A stretch of 11,924 nucleotides of DNA from assembly GCA_033722075.1 (NCBI GenBank), contig JAWVZU010000112.1, forward strand, positions 1 through 11,924. The letters run 5' to 3'. Shown here piece after piece: positions 1-6,956 of the stretch. Under the pieces are notes generated by a model, which was not told the origin of the DNA, did no database searches, and saw nothing but the letters and a program-made list of their open reading frames with translations. How positions within the stretch are numbered: position 1 is the stretch's first letter; each line of letters opens with the position of its first letter. This DNA comes from JAWVZU01 sp033722075. GTDB taxonomy: Bacteria > Pseudomonadota > Gammaproteobacteria > Xanthomonadales > SZUA-38. A program made the translations under genes and the position numbers.

Positions 1-464
1 ACGACGCCCGCCGGCGTGTTGCGGCCGAACAGGGTGCCCTGGGGGCCGCGCAGCATCTCGATCCGAGCGACGTCGAACACGGGGAAGCCCTTCAGTAACG
101 CGTTCTCCTGATGGACCTCGTCGACGACCAGCGATACCGGCTGGGATGCGTTGAGATCGAAATCGGTGTTGCCGTAGCCCCGAATGTAGAAGCGTGGGAA
201 CACGCGACCGAAGGACGACTCGATCTGCAGGCTCGGCAGGCGGCCTCGCAGGAACCGGATATCCTCGCCGCCCGAGGTGAAGGCCTCGATCTTTTCCTCG
301 TTGAGGGTGGAAACGGAGAGCGGAATATCCTGGATGTTCTCGGTGCGCTTCTGGGCGGTCACGACGATCTCTTCCAGGGTTCCCTCCTGGGCGACACTGC
401 CGCCGGCAAAGAGGGCGGCGAATACCGCGGCGGCGAGCGCTGGATAACGGCTGTTCGAAGGCAT
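1..464 (-). CDS. TonB-dependent outer-membrane receptor, N-terminal part (cut by window edge)
   Basis: About 154 residues are visible, read leftward from an ATG at 464 off the window edge. Residues 1-25 are a signal peptide (hydrophobic stretch AAAVFAALFAGG, likely cut after SVA). A TonB-box-like EIVVTAQKR at 32-40 follows, then a plug domain with FYIRGYGNTD (92-101), PVSLVVDEV (109-117) and the plug-end motif RIEMLRGPQGTLFGRNTPAG (134-153). These motifs mark a TonB-dependent receptor that imports a ligand across the outer membrane using TonB-ExbB-ExbD energy. The beta-barrel lies outside the window, so the ligand cannot be assigned; siderophore, sugar or another substrate are all possible. 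A ribosome site (AAAGGGGA) lies just before the ATG. The gene begins 83 bases after the CYTH gene on the same strand and may have its own promoter. Confidence 0.93.
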   Translation of the reverse strand, partial: MPSNSRYPALAAAVFAALFAGGSVAQEGTLEEIVVTAQKRTENIQDIPLSVSTLNEEKIEAFTSGGEDIRFLRGRLPSLQIESSFGRVFPRFYIRGYGNTDFDLNASQPVSLVVDEVHQENALLKGFPVFDVARIEMLRGPQGTLFGRNTPAGV

Positions 465-496
465 GGCTGGTCCCCTTTAGGATCAAAGCAACGATC

Positions 497-520
497 GAGA
501 TCAATATACTAACGCGGCGT
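497..520 (-). promoter_or_regulatory. Possible -10 region for the TonB-dependent receptor
   Basis: In the 83-base gap before the receptor gene, the minus strand carries TAGTATATTGATC, which contains a good -10-like TATATT. No convincing -35 hexamer sits 16-18 bases upstream, so this would need an activator or an extended -10. GATC occurs three times just downstream, without clear meaning. Confidence 0.22.
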
Positions 521-547
521 CTTGCGCGCCAGAAGCAAAGGTCTTGT

Positions 548-1066
548 TCAGGTTGCGTCTTTCAGGAGCAGGTCCAGATAGGCGCCCTGAAGCAGCCAGT
601 CACTAGGTATTCCGAGTTCGGCCATGAGTCGTTCGGCCTCGCGTTGCCCGGTTTCCGGCGACTCGCCATCCTCGAGCACGACCTCCAGTTCCAGGAAGCT
701 CCCCAGGGCTTCGACCCGGTCGAGGTGGATGCGAGTCCGCCCTGCCCAGTAAACGGTACGATGCTTGCGGACGCGGCCGATCGTACCGTAGGCCAGCGTC
801 AATGCCTCGCGCAGGGAATCCGGTGAGGCGGTGGGCGAGAGGACGTAGAAAGACTCTTTGGGACCGCTTTCGTCGGCGCGTCGATAAAAGATCAGCTGGC
901 CGTCTTCCGGCGCGAACCTGCGCAGTTTCAGCCGGCCTTCCGGACAGGTAAAGAAGGTATCGTCCTGGACCAGTTCCTGCGGCCCCCGATCAGCCACCTC
1001 ACGGACCCGGGTCAGCATGTTTTCCAGATCGGGCAGACGGGCCTTGATTTCGATGTTGCGGGCCAT
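548..1066 (-). CDS. CYTH-domain protein (class IV adenylate cyclase / triphosphatase-like)
   Basis: A 172-residue cytosolic protein that fits a single CYTH (triphosphate tunnel) domain. It opens with MARNIEIKAR, the CYTH strand-1 signature, then DDTFF (35-39), GRLKLR (44-49), IFYRRAD (59-65), GPKESFY (68-74), GRTRIHLDRVEALGSFLELE (109-128) and a C-terminal AYLDLL. The alternating charged residues are those that line the tunnel and bind triphosphate and metal. Members are annotated as class IV adenylate cyclase (CyaB-like), thiamine-triphosphatase or inorganic triphosphatase; sequence alone does not choose between them. The first Glu of the family ExExK motif is Asn4 here (NIEIK), leaving Glu6 and Lys8. 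The frame is open 17 codons further upstream, but ATG 1066 is chosen because it gives the family N terminus and follows GGGAGAA at a good distance. An intrinsic terminator upstream separates it from the protease gene. Confidence 0.88.
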   Translation of the reverse strand: MARNIEIKARLPDLENMLTRVREVADRGPQELVQDDTFFTCPEGRLKLRRFAPEDGQLIFYRRADESGPKESFYVLSPTASPDSLREALTLAYGTIGRVRKHRTVYWAGRTRIHLDRVEALGSFLELEVVLEDGESPETGQREAERLMAELGIPSDWLLQGAYLDLLLKDAT

Positions 1067-1122
1067 GATCGGATTCTCCCTCTGTTCCCGCCGGCGATGG
1101 TCGCAGAATCCAACCATTCCTG

Positions 1123-1157
1123 AAAGCAGAAAGCCGCCCGGTCAACCGGGCGGCTTT
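1123..1157 (-). terminator. Intrinsic terminator after the S8 protease gene
   Basis: A 13-bp perfect stem (1130-1142 with 1145-1157, core GCCGCCCGG/CCGGGCGGC) with a very short loop lies 41 bases past the protease stop. On the minus strand it is followed by a T-rich tail (TTTCTGCTTTC). It fits a Rho-independent terminator for the protease transcript and isolates the CYTH gene downstream. Confidence 0.8.
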
Positions 1158-1198
1158 CGTTTGCCGCAGGGATCCGACACACCGGCCGGACCTTTCGT

Positions 1199-3652
1199 TC
1201 AGGGACGCTGCAGATAGAAATCGTAGCTGCCGCTTCCCGAGTAGGAAAGCACCCGCCACAGGTAGTAGCCCCGGGTGCCGCTGTAGCTGATCTGCTCGGA
1301 AGATGTCGAGCTGACCGATTCGGCCACCTTGGACCACCGGCTGCCATTCCACTTGTACAGCTCCAGGTCGAAATCGGCGCTTGCCGGGCCTTCCAGATAG
1401 CCGTCGTGGGTCCCCGAGCTGCCCGAGTAGTAGTAGGTGCCGTCCGGCTGGTAGTCGTCGTCGCCGCTACCCGACAGGTTGCCGCTGTAGGCCTCGCAGG
1501 TGCTGCACGGACCGCTTCCGACCGGCGCCGTGACGCTCACATCTGCCGACGCGGCATCGGTTGCGCCATCGTCGTCGGTGACCGTCAGCGTCACGGTATA
1601 GGTTCCCTCAGAAGCGTAGCTGTGGGTGGGATTGGTCGCACTCGAGCTCGCGCCATCGCCGAAGGTCCAGCTGCGGCTGACGACGGAGCCGTCGGAATCG
1701 CCGCTGGCATCGAAGAAGGCGACGCTGAGGTCATCGACCGAGTAGGTGAAATCGGCCGTCGGAGCCACGTTGGGCGCCGCCGTCGCATAGCTGCCGGTCA
1801 GGGTGACGTCACTGAACGTCGACCAGGCTCGGACCATCACGTACCAGGTTCCGTCCTGCGGAGACGCAAAGGAGCAGGTCTCTTCGTTGCCGCTGCGATA
1901 GGGCCGGCAGTCATAGCTCGAGGTGGTCGGCTGGCTGCCGTAGCGAACGTAGAGATCGGCGTCGCCGGAGCCACCGGTGATGGAAAAGACCAGGTCCTCG
2001 GCATCGGTCGGAACCGCCATGGTGTAGTGCAACTCGTTGCCCTGGGCGGCCGCAAGACCGCTTTCGGGGACACCATTGTCCAGTTCGCTGTCACCGCCGG
2101 GATCGGGGTTGCCCCCGCCGCCGAGCTGATCGACCGCCGCGAGCGCGTCGACCCGCGGTGTGGTCCTGCCGTTCTTGCCGTCGACCACGGAGACACCCGA
2201 GCTGCGCAGCAGGCTCCGCATGTCGTCGTTGTTGAGCGACCCGGACCCGCCGGCAGCCTCGATCAGCGTGGCGGCGACACCGGCTGCATAGGGGGTAGCC
2301 GACGAGGTGCCGGAGAAACAGCTCTCGATACCGCCACCGGTTGCGGCTGTCGTCGCGCAGTTGGACGGCGCCAGGATGTCGAGAAAGGACGCCGAATTCG
2401 AATAGCAGGTCACCCCATCTGCGGCGCTGTCATCGAAGCAGGCCACCAGGCCCATGGAGTCGCATGCCTGGTGATACTGGGTGTTGCCGCAGGAATTCGG
2501 GCTGACACAGGAGCCCGAACTGCCCATGGCGGAATCGTAGACCGCGCCGACGCTGATGACGTTGCTCATGCAGGACGGGTGCGAGATCTCGCTGCAGAGA
2601 CCGTCGTTGCCGGAAGCGGCCAGCACCACCATGCCCGACGCGTAGGCCGCATCGACTGCATTGCGATAGGCGGTCGATGCACTGTCGCACTGGTTGCTGA
2701 AGGAACCGCCGCCAAGGCTCATGGAGATGATGTCGATGTCGTAGGTGGCCTGGTTGGTCACCGCCCAGTCGATCGCCGCTGCCACGTCTCCCGACAGGGA
2801 GGGCTGACCGCACTCGGACTGCTTCTGCACCTTCAGGAACACGAGCTGCGCATCCGGCGCACTGCCGACCACGCCACCGCCGTTGCCGGCTGCAACGCCC
2901 GCCACGGCCGTACCATGGCTCTGGTCCAGGCAATCGATTCGCGGATCCGAGTCATTGTCCGCAAAGTCCCAGCCGCCGAGGATCTTGCTGTTCGGGAAAC
3001 CGGTCTCTCCGCCGAAAGCGGGATGATCGTGGTCGATTCCGTCATCGATGATCGCGATCACGCTCCCCTGCCCCGTGTGGCCCTGCGCCTGGGTCTGGTC
3101 GATCCCGGTCAGGGCGTGGGCTTCCGAGTCCATCAGGTGAAACAGGGGGCGCTCCTCGATAAACTCGACTGCCCCCAGGTCCGCGGCGCGGGCGATCTCG
3201 TCCGCGGTCAGGTCGGCGGAGAAGGCGAACAGGTTGTCGTATTTGACTCGGACTCGCGACGCGGCCCCCGGCGCGAGCTTCGCGATGGCCCGGTTCTGGG
3301 CTTTCCGGATCTGGCCTCGCATGGCCTGCAGGGCAGGCGAATGCTTGAATGCCTGGCGATAGCTCTGCGAATCCGCATAGGGACCCGCGTGCAGGTTGAT
3401 GATCACCGGGAAAAGCTCGTTCTCCCGGTCCTTGGTCAGTTTTCCCGCGGCCCGGTCCGCGAAGATGGCCGCGAGTTCTGCTCGCAGTTCCGGTTGCACT
3501 TTCCGGGCGTTGCTGAAAACCAGCTGATGGGCTGGTACGTGATGGTTGATTGCTTTGGTGCTGACGAGATGCTTTTCCGGCGCGACTTCGGCCGCGGCCG
3601 ATGCGAGCACGACGATCCCCGCCAGCAGGCCTGAGGCTGCTTGCTTGTTCAC
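1199..3652 (-). CDS. Secreted S8 (subtilisin-family) serine protease with PPC, PKD and C-terminal beta domains
   Basis: An 817-residue extracellular protease. The start is a GTG at 3652, eight bases after GGGAGG. Signal peptide about 1-21; propeptide about 25-178, ending in an inhibitor-I9-like segment (VRVKYDNLFAFSADL, 134-148). Catalytic S8 domain about 185-510: Asp203 (IIDDGID), His246 (SHGTAVAG), oxyanion Asn349 (ASGNDG) and nucleophile Ser450 (SGTSSATPYAAG). After a Gly/Pro linker come a PPC domain (about 530-620), a PKD domain (629-708, with WTFGDG and TYTVTLTVTDDDG) and a terminal PPC-like beta domain (720-817). Such C-terminal modules are typical of type II-secreted proteases and are often trimmed off. 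The catalytic domain has 12 cysteines, nine of them between the Asn and Ser motifs, which suggests a disulfide-stabilised enzyme. It probably digests external protein for nutrition. It lies 104 bases after pgi and ends at a strong terminator. Confidence 0.95.
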   Translation of the reverse strand: MNKQAASGLLAGIVVLASAAAEVAPEKHLVSTKAINHHVPAHQLVFSNARKVQPELRAELAAIFADRAAGKLTKDRENELFPVIINLHAGPYADSQSYRQAFKHSPALQAMRGQIRKAQNRAIAKLAPGAASRVRVKYDNLFAFSADLTADEIARAADLGAVEFIEERPLFHLMDSEAHALTGIDQTQAQGHTGQGSVIAIIDDGIDHDHPAFGGETGFPNSKILGGWDFADNDSDPRIDCLDQSHGTAVAGVAAGNGGGVVGSAPDAQLVFLKVQKQSECGQPSLSGDVAAAIDWAVTNQATYDIDIISMSLGGGSFSNQCDSASTAYRNAVDAAYASGMVVLAASGNDGLCSEISHPSCMSNVISVGAVYDSAMGSSGSCVSPNSCGNTQYHQACDSMGLVACFDDSAADGVTCYSNSASFLDILAPSNCATTAATGGGIESCFSGTSSATPYAAGVAATLIEAAGGSGSLNNDDMRSLLRSSGVSVVDGKNGRTTPRVDALAAVDQLGGGGNPDPGGDSELDNGVPESGLAAAQGNELHYTMAVPTDAEDLVFSITGGSGDADLYVRYGSQPTTSSYDCRPYRSGNEETCSFASPQDGTWYVMVRAWSTFSDVTLTGSYATAAPNVAPTADFTYSVDDLSVAFFDASGDSDGSVVSRSWTFGDGASSSATNPTHSYASEGTYTVTLTVTDDDGATDAASADVSVTAPVGSGPCSTCEAYSGNLSGSGDDDYQPDGTYYYSGSSGTHDGYLEGPASADFDLELYKWNGSRWSKVAESVSSTSSEQISYSGTRGYYLWRVLSYSGSGSYDFYLQRP

Positions 3653-3660
3653 TGAATTTT

Positions 3661-3666
3661 CCTCCC
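3661..3666 (-). promoter_or_regulatory. Strong ribosome binding site fixing the GTG start of the protease
   Basis: The minus strand reads GGGAGG eight bases before the GTG at 3650-3652. The signal peptide begins directly after that codon. This decides for the non-ATG start. Confidence 0.75.
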
Positions 3667-3716
3667 ACTAAAACTGAATCGGCGGCCGTTGCAGCCACCG
3701 AACCCCACTGTCCCTG

Positions 3717-3732
3717 ACCGGCCAGCGCCGGT
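3717..3732 (-). other. Hairpin between pgi and the protease gene
   Basis: ACCGGC and GCCGGT form a perfect 6-bp stem around a 4-base loop, 25 bases after the pgi stop. There is no T-run after it on either strand, so a canonical intrinsic terminator is not supported. It could be an mRNA 3'-end stabiliser for pgi or part of the protease leader. A TATACC -10-like sequence immediately precedes it on the minus strand, with only a weak -35 candidate. Confidence 0.35.
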
Positions 3733-3756
3733 GGTATAGACAAGTGGTCGCGGAGT

Positions 3757-5382
3757 CTAAGTCAGATCGGAATCGGATTGCAAGCGGCGAATCAGATCGA
3801 TGGTCGAGCCATCGACATCGTCCGCATCGACGGGCCCGCCCTCGAGCCAGGGAAGTACCCGATTGGCGAGCGTCTTGCCCAGCTCGACGCCCCATTGATC
3901 GAAGCTGTTGATGCCCCAGATCCATCCCTGCACGAAAACCCGGTGTTCATAGAGGGCAAGCAGGGCGCCCAGGGCTGCCGGATCCAGGCGTTCCAGCAGG
4001 AACGTGGTACTGGGACGATTGCCGGGGAACGCCATGTGCGGAGCGAGTTCCGGAGGCCGGCCGTCGGACGCCAGCAGCTCGGCGGTCGCCTCGTGGCTTC
4101 TTCCGGCCAGGAGCGCCCAGCTCTGGCCGAGCATGTTGGCCATCAACTCCCGATGGTGCACGGGATGGTCGTGGTCGGGATTGCGGACGCCGACGAATTC
4201 CAGTGGCATCACATCCGGACTCTGATGCAGCCATTGGAAGAAAGCATGCTGGGCATTGGTCCCGATGCCTCCCCAGCAGATCGGTCCCGTGGCGCGGGGC
4301 ACAGGCCGACCGTCGCGGGTGACCCGTTTGCCGTTGCTCTCCATGTCGAGCTGCTGGAGGTATTCATGGAGCCGGCCCAGGCGATCGTCGTAGGGCACCA
4401 CCGCGTAGGCCGGGAGGCCCTGGACGTTCCGATACCAGATGCCGATCAAGGCCAGCATGACCGGCAGGTTGTGCTCGAAGTCGGCCGAGGCAAAATGCTC
4501 GTCCATTGCCGCAGCGCCCGCGAGGAACGCGTCGAACCGGTCGGGTCCGATGCCGGCCATGAGCGGCATGCCGACCGCCGACCAGACCGAATAGCGACCG
4601 CCCACCCAGTCCCACATGGGCAGGATGGCATCTTCGCGGATGCCGAAGCGCATGGCGCGTTCCGGATTCGCCGTAACGGCAACGAACTGGCGTCCGGCGA
4701 CGGTCTCTTCGACGCCCAGCCTGGCGGCCAGCCAGCGCCGGGCAGTCGAAGCGTTCAGCAGCGTCTCTCGGGTTCCGAAACTCTTGGAGATTACGCAGAA
4801 CAGGGTGCGTTCGGGATCCGCATCGGCCAGCAGGCGACTGACCGCAGTGCCGTCGACGTTGGCGAGGAAGTCCACCCGCATGCCACCACCGTCGGAAAGG
4901 GCGTCCACCGCCAGGCGCGGCCCCAGGTCCGAACCGCCGATGCCGATGCTGATCAGACGATCGATGGGCTTGCCGGTCACCCCGGCGAATTCCCCGGCGT
5001 GAATCCGCTCGACCAGGGCGCGGATGCGCTGCACACCGTCTTCTGCTTCGCGCCGAGCGGAGTCGGCGATCGCGCCCCGGCCCACTGCCGAACGCAGTGC
5101 CGTGTGCAGGGCCGGTCTTTGTTCCGTCGAGTTGACCTCCGCCCCATCGAGCAGTGATCGCACGCCATTTTCCAGATCGGAGTCCCGTGCCAACGCCACC
5201 AGGGCATCGATCGCGGCCTGGTCCAGGAGATGCTTGGAGTAGTCGGCGTACAGTGGTCCGACCTCCGCGGACATGCGGCGAACCCGGCTCGCATCGGCGC
5301 GGAAAAGATCGAGAATGCTGCGTCCACTCAGCGCCTTGTTGCATTCTTGCAACAAGGCCCACGGATCAGCGGAACCTGCCAT
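3757..5382 (-). CDS. pgi: Glucose-6-phosphate isomerase
   Basis: 541 residues, close to the usual 545-550. Interconverts glucose-6-phosphate and fructose-6-phosphate in the cytosol, for glycolysis, gluconeogenesis and sugar-nucleotide supply. Both family signatures are present: WVGGRYSVWSAVGMPL (259-274) and FDQWGVELGK (494-503). The phosphate-binding region is GIGGSDLGP (147-155) with SKSFGTRET (199-207). By comparison with the E. coli enzyme the catalytic residues are Glu348 (LDMESNGK), His379 (NAQHAFF) and Lys503; the Glu-to-His spacing of 31 matches E. coli. The ATG lies 5 bases after the panD stop and has no good Shine-Dalgarno sequence, so translation is probably coupled to panD. Nothing suggests damage or transfer. 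The panD-pgi adjacency is the arrangement I recall from Xanthomonadaceae. Confidence 0.98.
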   Translation of the reverse strand: MAGSADPWALLQECNKALSGRSILDLFRADASRVRRMSAEVGPLYADYSKHLLDQAAIDALVALARDSDLENGVRSLLDGAEVNSTEQRPALHTALRSAVGRGAIADSARREAEDGVQRIRALVERIHAGEFAGVTGKPIDRLISIGIGGSDLGPRLAVDALSDGGGMRVDFLANVDGTAVSRLLADADPERTLFCVISKSFGTRETLLNASTARRWLAARLGVEETVAGRQFVAVTANPERAMRFGIREDAILPMWDWVGGRYSVWSAVGMPLMAGIGPDRFDAFLAGAAAMDEHFASADFEHNLPVMLALIGIWYRNVQGLPAYAVVPYDDRLGRLHEYLQQLDMESNGKRVTRDGRPVPRATGPICWGGIGTNAQHAFFQWLHQSPDVMPLEFVGVRNPDHDHPVHHRELMANMLGQSWALLAGRSHEATAELLASDGRPPELAPHMAFPGNRPSTTFLLERLDPAALGALLALYEHRVFVQGWIWGINSFDQWGVELGKTLANRVLPWLEGGPVDADDVDGSTIDLIRRLQSDSDLT

Positions 5383-5387
5383 GGCGA

Positions 5388-5768
5388 TCAGGCCGCTTGG
5401 GGCGGAATGCCGTTCTTGACGTGGGAGATGGAATTGTCGCGATTCATGTACACCAGCGTGGGCTTGAAGCTCGCGGCCTCGGCCTCTTCCAGCTGCGCAT
5501 AGGCGGCGATGATGACCAGATCGCCCGGATTGGCAAGATGCGCCGCAGCGCCGTTGACCGAAATGATCCCCGAACCGGCATCTGCTCGGATTGCGTAGGT
5601 GACGAAGCGCGTTCCGCTGGTGATGTTGTAGATGTGAATCTGCTCGAACTCGCGGATCCCGGCCGCATCGAGCAGATCGTCGTCAATCGCGCAGGACCCC
5701 TCATAGTCCAACTCCGCGTGGGTCACGCTGGCACGATGAATCTTGGCCTTGAGCATCGAGAGGTGCAT
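5388..5768 (-). CDS. panD: Aspartate 1-decarboxylase precursor
   Basis: 126 residues, the same length as the E. coli protein. Decarboxylates L-aspartate to beta-alanine, which PanC joins to pantoate. The enzyme is a pyruvoyl-dependent tetramer made by self-cleavage; the cleavage site Gly24-Ser25 lies in the conserved HAELDYEGSCAID (17-29). Lys9, Arg54 and Tyr58 occupy the E. coli active-site positions, and IISVNGAAAH (68-77) is the family core motif. ATG 5768 is chosen over the in-frame ATG at 5756 because AGGAGT lies 10 bases before the former. The gene is set apart from panC by a 333-base leader holding an intrinsic terminator, and is followed after 5 bases by pgi. Confidence 0.98.
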   Translation of the reverse strand: MHLSMLKAKIHRASVTHAELDYEGSCAIDDDLLDAAGIREFEQIHIYNITSGTRFVTYAIRADAGSGIISVNGAAAHLANPGDLVIIAAYAQLEEAEAASFKPTLVYMNRDNSISHVKNGIPPQAA

Positions 5769-5809
5769 AACTTGGCTGACTCCTGGAAATACTCGAAAAT
5801 TGGACCTGC

Positions 5810-5840
5810 AGGGCCCCGGGACCCGCCTGGGCCAGGCCCT
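5810..5840 (-). other. GC-rich stem-loop in the panD 5' leader
   Basis: AGGGCC (5810-5815) pairs with GGCCCT (5835-5840), and the loop contains further GGG/CCC pairing options. No T-run follows it on the minus strand, so it is not a canonical terminator. It lies about 40 bases before the panD start and could influence mRNA stability or access to the leader. Confidence 0.4.
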
Positions 5841-5889
5841 TAGAAGTAAGGAGGATTCCCGGGATTTTCAAGAGATTATCGTACCCCAG

Positions 5890-5925
5890 AAAAAAACGAG
5901 CCCCCTCGACTTTCGAAGAGGGGGC
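5890..5925 (-). terminator. Strong intrinsic terminator between panC and panD
   Basis: GCCCCCTC (minus strand, from 5925) pairs with GAGGGGGC (ending 5900), an 8-bp GC-rich stem around a 10-base loop. TCG then leads into a run of seven T (5896-5890). This is a textbook Rho-independent terminator for minus-strand transcripts. It lies about 180 bases past the panC stop and about 120 bases before the panD start. Confidence 0.87.
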
Positions 5926-5992
5926 AGAATCGGAGTGACGATTACCTTAAACAAATGCGCCCTGCGTCTATCGAGAATGCAGAATCGGAGTG
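5924..5992. repeat. Two copies of a 14-bp direct repeat, 55 bp apart
   Basis: The plus-strand sequence GCAGAATCGGAGTG is present at 5924-5937 and at 5979-5992 with no mismatch. The first copy overlaps the foot of the terminator stem by two bases. A near-inverted partner lies at 6026-6037 (11 of 12 positions complementary to the second copy). Confidence 0.75.
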
Positions 5993-6101
5993 GAAACTGC
6001 CTCTCTCAAGATGGAGTCGATCTTACCACTCGGATTCCAAAAAAGCCAGCATTTCCGCCACAAAGTGTCTCTTTTACCCAACTGTTGTTTTTTTACAACA
6101 A

Positions 6102-6956
6102 TCAGGCGCCCCGAGAGGCAACCCGGCAATTGTCAATAAGACGTGCAGAGCCGACACGCACGGCGCCCAGGATCACCAGTTCCACGGCCTCGGATCCGAC
6201 CGGACCAAGATCGGCGGCGCGGCGCACTTCGAAGTACTCGGGAGCCAGTCCGGCCCCGCAGAGACGGGCCATTCCTTCGTCGGTCAAGGCCGCGTCAGGG
6301 GTGCGCCCCGCGAGGATCTCGTCGCGCGCCCAGCTCAAGGCAGCGTACAGCGCCGGCGCCTTGCGGCGTTCCTCGGGGGTCAGGTAGGCGTTTCGCGAAC
6401 TCATGGCCAAGCCATCCGGCTCACGGACGATGGGCGCCCCGATGACGCTGATCGGAAATCCGAGATCGGCCACGAGGCGGCGAATGACCAGCAGCTGCTG
6501 ATAGTCCTTCTCACCGAAGACCGCCAGATCCGGCTGGACCATCGCGAACAGTCGTGTCACCGCAGTGGCAACCCCGGCGAAATGACCGGGACGGCTGGCC
6601 GCACAAAGCCCTTCGCTTACCTCGGGCACATCGATGGTCACCGCAGCGTCCGCGCCATAGGGATACATGTCCTGCGGCTCCGGCGCGAAGACCAGATCGC
6701 AGCCGCGTTCGCCGAGCGCATCCAGGTCCGCCTCGAAGGTGCGGGGATAAGCGGCATAGTCCTCACCGGGGCCGAATTGCGTCGGGTTGACGAAGATGCT
6801 GACGGCGACGCGGTCGGCCTGGGCGCGGGCCAGGTCCACGAGTGCCAGGTGCCCGGCGTGCAAATTCCCCATGGTCGGGACGAAACCCAGGGCGCCCCGA
6901 CTGCGCAAAGCCCGGCGTTCGGCGTACAACTCCCCACGCCGCCGTACGACCTTCAC
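6102..6956 (-). CDS. panC: Pantothenate synthetase (pantoate--beta-alanine ligase)
   Basis: 284 residues, the normal size. Joins pantoate to beta-alanine using ATP, giving pantothenate through a pantoyl-adenylate intermediate, in the cytosol. The nucleotidyl-transferase HIGH-type motif is in PTMGNLHAGH (27-36), followed by FVNPTQFGPGEDY (55-67), FGEKDYQQL (147-155) and the KMSKS-equivalent AMSSRNAYL (184-192). The frame is open much further upstream, but that part overlaps panB. The GTG at 6956 gives the conserved N terminus, overlaps the panB stop as GTGA, and follows GAGG at 10 bases. It is co-transcribed with panB, folK and pcnB. Beta-alanine comes from panD, beyond the downstream terminator. 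Confidence 0.97.
   Translation of the reverse strand: MKVVRRRGELYAERRALRSRGALGFVPTMGNLHAGHLALVDLARAQADRVAVSIFVNPTQFGPGEDYAAYPRTFEADLDALGERGCDLVFAPEPQDMYPYGADAAVTIDVPEVSEGLCAASRPGHFAGVATAVTRLFAMVQPDLAVFGEKDYQQLLVIRRLVADLGFPISVIGAPIVREPDGLAMSSRNAYLTPEERRKAPALYAALSWARDEILAGRTPDAALTDEGMARLCGAGLAPEYFEVRRAADLGPVGSEAVELVILGAVRVGSARLIDNCRVASRGA

Larger units (their letters stand above)
5769..6101 (-). promoter_or_regulatory. 333-base panC-panD intergenic region / panD leader
   Basis: No protein gene of ordinary size is seen here. The stretch is richer in A/T runs than its surroundings. In transcription order from the panC stop (leftward) it holds: an AT-only hairpin (6083-6100); a T6 run followed by GAATCCGAGTGG (6037-6026); two copies of CACTCCGATTCTGC (5992-5979 and 5937-5924), both complementary to that segment; an intrinsic terminator (5925-5890); a -10-like GATAAT (5880-5875) without a good -35; and a GC-rich stem (5840-5835 with 5815-5810) just before the panD ribosome site. 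I infer that panC transcription ends or pauses here, and that panD-pgi depends on read-through or on a weak local promoter. Confidence 0.5.

Noticed and set aside
1406..3634. A 742-codon open frame on the plus strand
   Set aside because: It is the antisense shadow of the S8 protease gene. The GC-rich codon bias of the real gene keeps the opposite frame open; its translation is Arg/Ala/Gly-rich with no recognisable domain.
3778..5157. A 459-codon open frame on the plus strand
   Set aside because: It lies wholly opposite pgi, which has all catalytic motifs. No domain or ribosome site supports it.
6083..6100. TGTTGT/ACAACA hairpin right after the panC stop as a terminator
   Set aside because: The stem is only 6 bp and AT-rich. 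On the minus strand the A-run is in the loop and no T-run follows. The real terminator is at 5890-5925.
5769..6101. tRNA, known riboswitch or CRISPR in the panC-panD gap
   Set aside because: No cloverleaf with a TTC loop, no conserved riboswitch core that I recognise, and only two repeat copies with no spacer-repeat series.
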